Positions 1 to 4,799 of a DNA stretch of 7,139 nt are shown here, piece by piece (position 1 is the first letter of the stretch; every line of letters begins with the position of its first letter). The notes beneath the pieces are model-generated. The model was given only the letters and a program-made list of their open reading frames with translations. It was not told where the DNA came from and searched no databases. The translations under genes were made by a program, and so were the position numbers. The stretch is from CAZADH01 sp964483805 (GTDB lineage: Bacteria; Muiribacteriota; Ozemobacteria; Ozemobacterales; Ozemobacteraceae), in contig CAZADH010000305.1 in assembly GCA_964483805.1 (NCBI GenBank), positions 1 to 7,139 of the forward strand, given 5' to 3'.

Positions 1-564
1 CTCGCCAAGAAACCCAACGGGCGGCGGACCGGCTGGTGGGGTGTCGAGACCAACACCGAGGCGTTCCTCGACGAACTCATCACCTGGCGCGAACTCGGGC
101 ACAACTTCGCCTGGCAGCGGGTCGATGTCGAGCAATACAATGCATTGCCGACCTGGGCCCGCGACACACTGAAGAAGCACGCCGCCGATCCCCGACCGAC
201 CTGTTACTCGCTCACGCAATTCGCCGAGGCGGCGACCCACGACCCGGTCTGGAACGCCGCCCAACGTGAATTGGTGCGCACGGGCCGCATGCACAATTAT
301 CTGCGCATGCTGTGGGGCAAGAAGATTCTCGAGTGGTCAGGTTCGCCCGAAGAAGCCATGGCCACCATGTTGGAACTCAACAACAAATACGCTCTCGACG
401 GCTGCGACCCGAATTCGAGCAGCGGCATCGCCTGGGTGCTGGGCCGCTACGATCGGCCGTGGGGCCCCGAACGGCCGATCTTCGGAACGATCCGGTATAT
501 GAGCAGCGATGCGACGAAGCGGAAGATCCACCTGAAGAGATATCTCGACGCATTTGGCCAATGA
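1..564 (+). CDS. phr: Class II CPD photolyase (deoxyribodipyrimidine photolyase), C-terminal part
   Basis: This is a flavoenzyme that splits cyclobutane pyrimidine dimers in UV-damaged DNA using blue light. Frame 1 is open from the first base, so the N-terminal antenna domain and the real start lie outside the window; 187 residues remain. The visible part is the FAD- and DNA-binding helical domain with hallmark class II motifs: GRMHNYLRMLWGKKILEW, ELNNKYALDG and GRYDRPWGPERPIFG. Trp codons at 250-252, 313-315 and 334-336 have the spacing (21, then 7) of the W360/W381/W388 electron-transfer tryptophans known in the Methanosarcina mazei enzyme. The Asn at 379-381 falls at the position of the FAD-N5-facing Asn403, and Arg (304-306) with Asp (397-399) match the Arg378/Asp409 salt bridge. 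Trp at 433-435 fits the lesion-binding Trp421. M. mazei numbering is from memory. All expected key residues are intact, so the enzyme is probably functional. No clear terminator follows it. Confidence 0.95.
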   Translation, partial: LAKKPNGRRTGWWGVETNTEAFLDELITWRELGHNFAWQRVDVEQYNALPTWARDTLKKHAADPRPTCYSLTQFAEAATHDPVWNAAQRELVRTGRMHNYLRMLWGKKILEWSGSPEEAMATMLELNNKYALDGCDPNSSSGIAWVLGRYDRPWGPERPIFGTIRYMSSDATKRKIHLKRYLDAFGQ

Positions 565-679
565 GCCCGGGCCACATGTCGCGGGTGCCTCGCCGCGGTC
601 ATCCGTCCCCCAAGGCAATTGCGGGATCTCGTCTGGACGCGGCTTTCTGCCGTCCGCCACGAAAAGTTCCGCCGACCTG

Positions 680-708
680 TTGACCTGGACCGACATCGTT
701 TGTATTTT
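680..708 (+). promoter_or_regulatory. Sigma70-like promoter for the HD-domain operon
   Basis: TTGACC at 680-685 (5 of 6 against TTGACA) and TATTTT at 703-708 (4 of 6 against TATAAT) are separated by exactly 17 bases, in an AT-richer patch of an otherwise GC-rich gap. Transcription would begin near 715, leaving a leader of about 83 bases before the ATG at 798. The assignment rests on sequence match only; the sigma-factor preference of this organism is unknown. Confidence 0.5.
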
Positions 709-778
709 GCCTGCAACCCCGTCGGGGGTACCCCGCAAAACGGTACCCCGTCCCGACAACTCGACCTGCCACAGGCAA
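707..778 (+). promoter_or_regulatory. Structured leader with nested inverted repeats upstream of the HD gene
   Basis: An outer 7-base inverted repeat, TTGCCTG (707-713) and CAGGCAA (772-778), encloses a second one. The inner pair is GTCGGG (721-726) with CCCGAC (752-757), continuing as GGTACC (727-732) with GGTACC (742-747). That leaves a 9-base loop and a 4-base bulge on the 3' side. The same stretch can be read as a 9-base direct repeat GGTACCCCG at 727-735 and 742-750, and an alternative small hairpin CCCC-GTC-GGGG (717-727) would compete with the inner stem. It may be a regulatory RNA structure or a DNA operator just downstream of the promoter. It matches no riboswitch family I recognise and lacks a U-tract, so it is not an ordinary terminator. 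Confidence 0.4.
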
Positions 779-782
779 CCAC

Positions 783-787
783 GGAGG
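783..787 (+). promoter_or_regulatory. Shine-Dalgarno site for the HD-domain gene
   Basis: GGAGG lies 10 bases before the ATG at 798. It supports that start, since no other in-frame start exists between the upstream stop at 681-683 and this ATG that has a comparable site. Confidence 0.65.
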
Positions 788-797
788 CCCCCGGTCA

Positions 798-1277
798 ATG
801 TTTCTTCGCCCACGCGATTGGCGCCACACCATTCCTCAGGGTTTCTGGCTGGCTCCGGCCAGCGCGAGCGGCCGGTTTCACCCTCCGGGGCAGACCATGT
901 GGATTCATGCCGTGGGCACGTGGCGTGCTGCCCGACTCGCGTGGCGCCGTGTACCGTGGGATGACACGCGCGAAGACCAGGGCATGCGCAAGGCCTTTTT
1001 GACCGCGGCTTTCTTTCATGACATTGGCAAAGGCGTCTCCCGACACGACCACGAACAGGCCGGCGCCGAGATGCTGCTGCCCCGCTCTCCGCTTGCCGCT
1101 TTCTTCGTTCTGCGCCATAGCGGACGATGGGGCCCTTCATGGGAGCAGTGCCGCGCCTGGCTCGCCCAGCGTGGTCTGCAAGACCTCGACACCGAGCGCA
1201 ACCGCTGGCTGTGCGATTTACTGGCCGGGTGCGATTACGTCGACGCCTATCGCCACATCATCTGGAAGGAAGTGTGA
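798..1277 (+). CDS. Small HD-domain metal-dependent phosphohydrolase
   Basis: A 159-residue, probably cytoplasmic protein of the HD superfamily, whose members use bound metal ions to hydrolyse phosphate esters, often of nucleotides. The metal-ligand pattern is complete: His37 in the first helix, His74-Asp75 in the motif FFHDIGKG, His83 and His85 in RHDHEQAGAEML, His107 near the next helix, and Asp146 (with Asp149) in the last helix. A short F-H-P element (27-29) precedes the first ligand, as in many HD proteins. The whole protein is essentially one HD domain with no sensor or GYP motif, so it is not a cyclic-di-GMP HD-GYP enzyme. The helix HDIGKG followed by H-x(2)-G-A recalls the HD domain of CCA-adding enzymes and HDIG proteins. 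The substrate cannot be read from sequence. Its stop codon overlaps the next start by four bases, implying translational coupling. Confidence 0.85.
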   Translation: MFLRPRDWRHTIPQGFWLAPASASGRFHPPGQTMWIHAVGTWRAARLAWRRVPWDDTREDQGMRKAFLTAAFFHDIGKGVSRHDHEQAGAEMLLPRSPLAAFFVLRHSGRWGPSWEQCRAWLAQRGLQDLDTERNRWLCDLLAGCDYVDAYRHIIWKEV

Positions 1278-1840
1278 GCGCCTCGGGATTCGCCCCAAGG
1301 CTGCCGCGAATTGTCCTCGATATCGGAGTGCTGGGCGCGCTGCTTCTGGCCTGCACCTGCCCACTGTTGGCAGCCGGGGTACCGATTCGTGAACGGGCCG
1401 ACGCGTGGCACTCGTTCATCTGGCGCGACACTCCCAACAGCAACGATGTGTCGCGGCACACCTTCACGGCCGTTGAGTTATCGGGACGTCGTGGGTTGGT
1501 GCTGACCAGGCAGTCGTTCGAGCGCCGGCCCGATGCCGGTGGCCGACTGCGACCGATCATCGAACTGGTGGTCATGAACGACCTCCCCGAGGCCGTACGC
1601 GCCCTGCGGTTCACGTTTTCGCTTGCCGCGCCGGGAAGCGACAAGCCGCTGCTGCGCGAAACGTTCGACTACGAGTTTCCCCGCCTCGTCGGCATCGGCC
1701 AGTCTGCCCCGGTCCGCATCCGACCGCGCCGCCACACCCGCTGGAACTGGATCGCGCTGCCCGACGGTTACGAGGCCACCGCCACCATCGACATGGTGTA
1801 TTGCGACCACAACCGGTGGTTCGACCCGCGGGTGAAGTAA
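1274..1840 (+). CDS. Exported, possibly lipidated, beta-rich protein of unknown family
   Basis: 188 residues, starting with GTG at 1274 inside the stop of the HD gene (shared GTGA, 1274-1277); AAGGA at 1266-1270 can serve as ribosome site, so translation is probably coupled to the HD gene. The frame stays open upstream (an ATG lies at 1127), but that start would be buried in the HD gene and would hide the signal sequence. The N-terminus has arginines at 9 and 12, a hydrophobic stretch at about 13-26, and LLAC with Cys27, a plausible lipobox; cleavage by signal peptidase I near Ala33-Ala34 is the alternative. The mature part alternates short hydrophobic strands with polar turns: ELVVMNDLP (97-105), RALRFTFSL (109-117), a G-x-G-Q-S-A-P-V-R-I-R-P segment (140-151) and a C-terminal strand. 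This reads like a single Ig-like fold, loosely like FxLYD domains. That is an inference; no catalytic motif is visible. Confidence 0.75.
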   Translation: MSASGFAPRLPRIVLDIGVLGALLLACTCPLLAAGVPIRERADAWHSFIWRDTPNSNDVSRHTFTAVELSGRRGLVLTRQSFERRPDAGGRLRPIIELVVMNDLPEAVRALRFTFSLAAPGSDKPLLRETFDYEFPRLVGIGQSAPVRIRPRRHTRWNWIALPDGYEATATIDMVYCDHNRWFDPRVK

Positions 1841-1968
1841 ACCCCGGAAACAACGCGATCAAAAAGAGATAAGAGGCAGGGCGAACCTTCCGCCGCCCCC
1901 CCGCACGACACGCGCAGTGCGCATTTGCGTTGCTGGAGACGATTTTTCGACGCTCGTTCACTTTTCCC

Positions 1969-1997
1969 TTGAAATCGGAAGACGGCCCGAACATATT
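1969..1997 (+). promoter_or_regulatory. Candidate sigma70-like promoter of the porin gene
   Basis: TTGAAA (1969-1974) and CATATT (1992-1997) are 17 bases apart, with 4 of 6 matches in each hexamer to TTGACA and TATAAT. Transcription would start near 2004 and give a leader of about 80 bases. This stretch is one of the few AT-rich patches before the gene. Confidence 0.4.
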
Positions 1998-2040
1998 GTC
2001 GACCCTGGCGGCGCCCTTACGTTCGGACAGGACCGAACAT
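1987..2040 (+). repeat. Three CCGAACRT boxes around the porin transcription start
   Basis: The 8-mer CCGAACAT occurs at 1987-1994 and again at 2033-2040. Its inverted form ACGTTCGG (CCGAACGT on the other strand) lies at 2019-2026. The last two form an inverted repeat with a 6-base spacer, GTTCGG-ACAGGA-CCGAAC, perfect over six pairs. The first box overlaps the proposed -10 hexamer. The arrangement fits a repressor operator; the inner pair could alternatively form an RNA hairpin in the leader. The regulator is not visible in the window. Confidence 0.4.
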
Positions 2041-2067
2041 GACGCCGACCGGATACTAAAAAACGCC

Positions 2068-2073
2068 GGAGGA
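2068..2073 (+). promoter_or_regulatory. Shine-Dalgarno site that fixes the porin start
   Basis: GGAGGA stands 9 bases before ATG 2083. The frame stays open back to an ATG at 1930, but that start would add 51 residues with no signal-peptide character and would lie inside the promoter region. The start at 2083 gives a normal signal peptide at once. Confidence 0.8.
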
Positions 2074-2082
2074 CTACACCAC

Positions 2083-3603
2083 ATGCAAATCGACAGGAGA
2101 GTACTGGCCCGGGCCGTGTTTCTCTTAACAATGGTGTTCACCGCCAACCTGGCCCTTGCCGATGGCGGCGAACCGTGTGATGTGGTGAAGCGCCTCAAAA
2201 AGAAACTGCCGGCCTATGCAACGGTCCTGGACCTGAACAAGCTGGCCGAAGAAAACGCCCTGCTGCGCTCGCGCGTCGAGAACCTCGAGTCGTCGCTCGC
2301 CGATCTGCGCAGCATGGTCAACCAACTCGCGGCCGATCAGGCGGCGAAAGCCAAACCGATCATCGAGATCGGGCCGGCGACCCCGCCCCCGCAACCGGCC
2401 GGACCGGTCGTTCCGCCGGTGGCTGCCGCCCCCAAGGCGGCCGAAAAGCCTGCAATACGTTCGAAATACAACCTCGACATGTATGGTTACTTCAAATGGG
2501 ACGTGGCCCATGACAGTGCCCGGTCCGAAATCGGCAACTGGACCCGCTGGGTCACCTCCGAGGCTGCCAATGCCGGCGACCGCCAGTTGAGCATGACCGC
2601 CAACCAGAGCCGGTTTGGCTTCAATATGAAGGGTCCGGAGGCTGGCAATGCCAAGGTTTCGGGTAATCTGGAACTGGATCTCTACGGCGGCGGCGGCACC
2701 GAAGTCGCCCCGGCGATTCGTGCCCGTCACGCCTTCCTCAACATCGAGTGGGCCAAGCAGGATTTGAGTCTGTTGGCCGGCCATACCTGGGATGTCATCT
2801 CGCCCCTCTCGCCCAGCACACTCGACTTCTACGTCCGGTGGATGGCCGGTAACATCGGCGCCCGCCACCCGCAATTGCGCCTGACCAAGGGCATCAAGCT
2901 CGGCGACAAGTCGAAACTGACCCTGCAGGCCGCTGCCAGCCGCCCGATCGGCGATGCGAGCCCGTATGCCCAGATCGACACCGGTGTCGATGGTGGCAAA
3001 CCCGACTTCCAGGGCCGCATTGCGGTTGAGTTCCCGACGCTGAAGAACCAGAAGATTGTGCTCGGCTTCTCGGGCCTCTCGGGTGAAGACGAATACGACC
3101 TGAGCGCCGCGGGCGCCAGCATCAAGGCCCACACCCGCTCGACGGGCATCGACCTGACGCTGCCGATCCTCGACAAACTGACCCTGAAAGGCGAACTCTG
3201 GAAGGGCTCAAACCTCGACAACTACATGGGTGGCGTGGGCATGGGCACGATCGTGAAGAACGCATCCGGCACCACGGCAAACGTGCCAAATACGACGATG
3301 AACAACCGCGGCGCGTTGACCGACGTCACCTCGGTGGACACCAAGGGTCACTGGGCGGAACTGGCCATCGGGCCGTTCAGCAAGTGGCGCTACTTCCTGG
3401 GCATCAGCAACGATGATCCGGACGACGACGTTCTGGCCAATGGCATGCGCAGCCGCAACCAGAGCCGCTGGTTCACCGCGATGCATGACCTGAACGAAGC
3501 CGTGCAGATCGGCATCGAGCTCACCCGCTGGGCCACGCAATACAAGAACGGTGTCGAAGGCGTGAACAATCGCGCCCAGACGTCGATCATCTACAAGTTC
3601 TAA
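2083..3603 (+). CDS. DcaP-like outer-membrane porin with N-terminal coiled coil
   Basis: A 506-residue outer-membrane beta-barrel that probably forms a trimeric channel for small solutes. Residues 1-26 are a signal peptide ending L-A-L-A before Asp27. Residues about 48-90 form a coiled coil with leucines at exactly 54, 61, 68, 75 and 82 and a second core row at 51, 58, 65, 72 and 79 (Leu, Asn, Val, Leu, Val). A Pro/Ala-rich linker follows (about 92-124). The barrel runs from about Tyr129 (Y-x-L-x-M-Y-G-Y) to the C-terminus, which ends I-I-Y-K-F, the terminal aromatic typical of barrels assembled by the BAM complex. Motifs RFGF, ARHAFLNIEW, LLAGHTWD, LDFYVRW and RHPQLRLT match the layout of the DcaP family, known as trimeric porins with an N-terminal coiled coil. 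The substrate is unknown. The gene has its own promoter and terminator and is probably monocistronic. Family assignment is by pattern memory; the porin call itself is firm. Confidence 0.88.
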   Translation: MQIDRRVLARAVFLLTMVFTANLALADGGEPCDVVKRLKKKLPAYATVLDLNKLAEENALLRSRVENLESSLADLRSMVNQLAADQAAKAKPIIEIGPATPPPQPAGPVVPPVAAAPKAAEKPAIRSKYNLDMYGYFKWDVAHDSARSEIGNWTRWVTSEAANAGDRQLSMTANQSRFGFNMKGPEAGNAKVSGNLELDLYGGGGTEVAPAIRARHAFLNIEWAKQDLSLLAGHTWDVISPLSPSTLDFYVRWMAGNIGARHPQLRLTKGIKLGDKSKLTLQAAASRPIGDASPYAQIDTGVDGGKPDFQGRIAVEFPTLKNQKIVLGFSGLSGEDEYDLSAAGASIKAHTRSTGIDLTLPILDKLTLKGELWKGSNLDNYMGGVGMGTIVKNASGTTANVPNTTMNNRGALTDVTSVDTKGHWAELAIGPFSKWRYFLGISNDDPDDDVLANGMRSRNQSRWFTAMHDLNEAVQIGIELTRWATQYKNGVEGVNNRAQTSIIYKF

Positions 3604-3618
3604 CTGCGGTTTTTTCCC

Positions 3619-3645
3619 GGGGGCCGGGTCCGGCGCCCGGTCCCC
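3619..3645 (+). other. GC-rich hairpin directly after the porin gene
   Basis: GGGGGCCGGG (3619-3628) pairs with CCCGGTCCCC (3636-3645) over ten positions including one G-T wobble, with a 7-base loop. It lies 16 bases after the stop codon and has no T-tract after it, so by itself it is not a standard terminator. It may protect the 3' end of the porin mRNA from exonucleases or assist the terminator that follows. Confidence 0.6.
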
Positions 3646-3658
3646 TTCAAGAACGTTA

Positions 3659-3696
3659 CCCCCGACCGCTCCGGCGGCCGGGGGTTTTTTCTTTTT
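3659..3696 (+). terminator. Rho-independent terminator of the porin gene
   Basis: The stem CCCCCGACCG (3659-3668) pairs with CGGCCGGGGG (3675-3684), nine of ten positions, around the 6-base loop CTCCGG. It is followed at once by TTTTTTCTTTTT (3685-3696). This is a textbook intrinsic terminator on the + strand. Confidence 0.92.
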
Positions 3697-3805
3697 CCAC
3701 GACTCACTTCCCACATCGCGCATCCGTGCGCTCACGTCCGCGGGTCCCCGTCGACGTCGTTGTTCCAGGTTCACCGCGACCTCACCTGCGCTCGCCATCG
3801 CCTGT

Positions 3806-3844
3806 TCGCTCGATTCGCCTCTCGCTTGATCTCTCGCTCGATCT
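3806..3844 (+). repeat. Short direct repeats in the gap before the membrane-protein gene
   Basis: TCGCTYGAT occurs three times, at 3806-3814, 3822-3830 and 3834-3842. The last two belong to a tandem 12-mer CTCGCTYGATCT (3821-3832 and 3833-3844) differing at one base. A 10-base palindrome ATCTCGAGAT follows at 3841-3850. The tract may be regulatory or only simple-sequence drift. Confidence 0.35.
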
Positions 3845-3872
3845 CGAGATGGCCCGCTGCGTGTCGCCGGGT

Positions 3873-3888
3873 TATCATGCCGGCATGA
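3873..3888 (+). promoter_or_regulatory. -10-like hexamer and 14-base palindrome over a start codon
   Basis: TATCAT (3873-3878) matches TATAAT at five of six bases and ends six bases before the ATG at 3885. Transcription would then begin at or next to the start codon, giving a leaderless mRNA. The sequence TCATGCCGGCATGA (3875-3888) is a perfect palindrome spanning the end of the hexamer and the start codon. No good -35 is present at the usual distance (TGGCCC at 3850-3855). Confidence 0.35.
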
Positions 3889-4613
3889 GTCATGTTCCGC
3901 CCAACCCCGACCCCGATGCCGGCAAACCCGCAACGGGAGCGGCGATGACCCTCGGGGGTCGCCTCTACATCACCTGGGCGGTGACCGCGATCGGACTCTC
4001 GATGCTGGCCGGCGGCTTCAAGGTCGAGAACATCACCCGCCTGCTCGTCATTCTGTTTCTCGTGATTCTCTATCTGGGCGGCCCGCGCGTGTTGAGGCTG
4101 TTGCGTTTGCGGCCGACGAAGAGTTCCTTTGTCTTGACCGGCACCGCCCTCGCCTGCGTCGTCGAGGCATTTCACATGATTTCGAAGCCGGTGTTTGGGT
4201 CGCTGCAAGTCACGAGCGACACGGGTCTGCCCCAGGCGGTGCGGTTTCTTCTGATCGATCTTGCCTTCACGGTGCCGGCCTACCTCGTCATCTTTTCGGT
4301 GGTCTGGTGGTTGCTCAACCGCTGGCGTTACAGTTTCTGGGAATACACCATCATCATGGGCATCGGCCAGACGCTGGGCGACGGCGGCATCTTCTATTTC
4401 GCCGCGGCGCCGCACATGGTGCTGTTTCTGCCGTATCCGGCCACGAACTACCACGCCTGCAATGTCATACCGTATATTGCTGTCGCCGGGGCCGATCAGG
4501 GCACCCCGGTGTCGCTCTGGCGAAAACTGCTCGCCATTCCGATCCTGGTCGTCACCTACCTGGCTTGCGCAATTCCCATCAAGTTGCTTGGCCGGATGCT
4601 CGGTTTCGCGTAG
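3885..4613 (+). CDS. Polytopic inner-membrane protein of unknown family
   Basis: 242 residues from ATG 3885. Hydrophobic segments at about 27-44, 50-66, 82-99, 119-144, 155-182 (long, may be re-entrant) and 215-236 suggest about six membrane passes. Positive clusters at 68-79, 146-148 and 213-214 would be cytoplasmic loops by the positive-inside rule. Polar residues sit unusually inside or beside the hydrophobic parts: Glu94 and His97, Asp125, Glu153, Gln162 and Asp166 (M-G-x-G-Q-T-L-G-D-G-G), and Asn188, His190 and Asn193 in Y-P-A-T-N-Y-H-A-C-N. Such a set is compatible with a membrane-embedded enzyme or transporter, but I do not recognise the family. The start is uncertain: ATG 3885 adds a Pro/Asp-rich tail but has no Shine-Dalgarno, while ATG 3945 has GGGAG (3935-3939) five bases upstream and would give 222 residues. 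The open frame reaches 3726, but that extension is Arg/Ser/Leu-rich and overlaps repeats. Confidence 0.8.
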   Translation: MSHVPPNPDPDAGKPATGAAMTLGGRLYITWAVTAIGLSMLAGGFKVENITRLLVILFLVILYLGGPRVLRLLRLRPTKSSFVLTGTALACVVEAFHMISKPVFGSLQVTSDTGLPQAVRFLLIDLAFTVPAYLVIFSVVWWLLNRWRYSFWEYTIIMGIGQTLGDGGIFYFAAAPHMVLFLPYPATNYHACNVIPYIAVAGADQGTPVSLWRKLLAIPILVVTYLACAIPIKLLGRMLGFA

Positions 4614-4729
4614 GCCATCGCAACCCCTCGGCGTTTCGCAAGGCAGACCCGGTCATCGGTATCTTCTGTGTAACGCACCCTTTCGCCCCAGGCGCAGCGC
4701 ACGCGCGCGCCGATGCGACCATGCCGCGG

Positions 4730-4759
4730 TTGTCGGTCTGCGTCTCCCGGCCGTATGCT
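4730..4759 (+). promoter_or_regulatory. Candidate promoter of the metallopeptidase gene
   Basis: TTGTCG (4730-4735) and TATGCT (4754-4759), 18 bases apart, match the sigma70 consensus at four of six bases each. The predicted start is near 4766, about 34 bases before the ATG. The rest of the 186-base gap (4614-4729) shows no terminator for the preceding gene. Confidence 0.35.
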
Positions 4760-4786
4760 GAAATGAGAGCGAGATCGACCCGAGGC

Positions 4787-4793
4787 AAGGGAG
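4787..4793 (+). promoter_or_regulatory. Shine-Dalgarno site for the metallopeptidase
   Basis: AAGGGAG lies 6 bases before ATG 4800. It fixes that start, which also opens directly with a signal peptide. Confidence 0.7.
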
Positions 4794-4799
4794 CAGGCC

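Noticed and set aside
635..655. Hairpin GGAC..GGC-loop-GCC-GTCC as a photolyase terminator
   Set aside because: The stem is short with a 2-base bulge, lies about 70 bases after the stop and has no T-tract.
554..964. Plus-strand frame of 136 codons in the gap after the photolyase
   Set aside because: It overlaps the promoter, the leader and the start of the HD gene in another frame, and its Pro/Ser/Arg-rich product has no motif.
337..1140. Minus-strand open frame of 267 codons
   Set aside because: It runs through the photolyase and HD genes, is rich in Arg, Gly and Pro, and shows no domain; it is a by-product of high GC opposite real genes.
1930..2082. N-terminal extension of the porin to ATG 1930
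   Set aside because: It would place 51 non-signal residues before a clear signal peptide and cover the promoter; GGAGGA at 2068-2073 supports ATG 2083.
2125..3132. Minus-strand open frame of 335 codons
   Set aside because: It lies fully opposite the porin, whose signal peptide, barrel motifs and terminator are convincing; the minus product is Gly/Arg/Val-rich without recognisable motifs.
3208..3933. Minus-strand open frame of 241 codons across the porin end
   Set aside because: It reads through the porin terminator and repeats, has low-complexity composition and no ribosome site that I can see.
4697..4710. Alternating purine-pyrimidine tract (possible Z-DNA)
   Set aside because: At 14 bases it is short, and such tracts are expected by chance in DNA this GC-rich.
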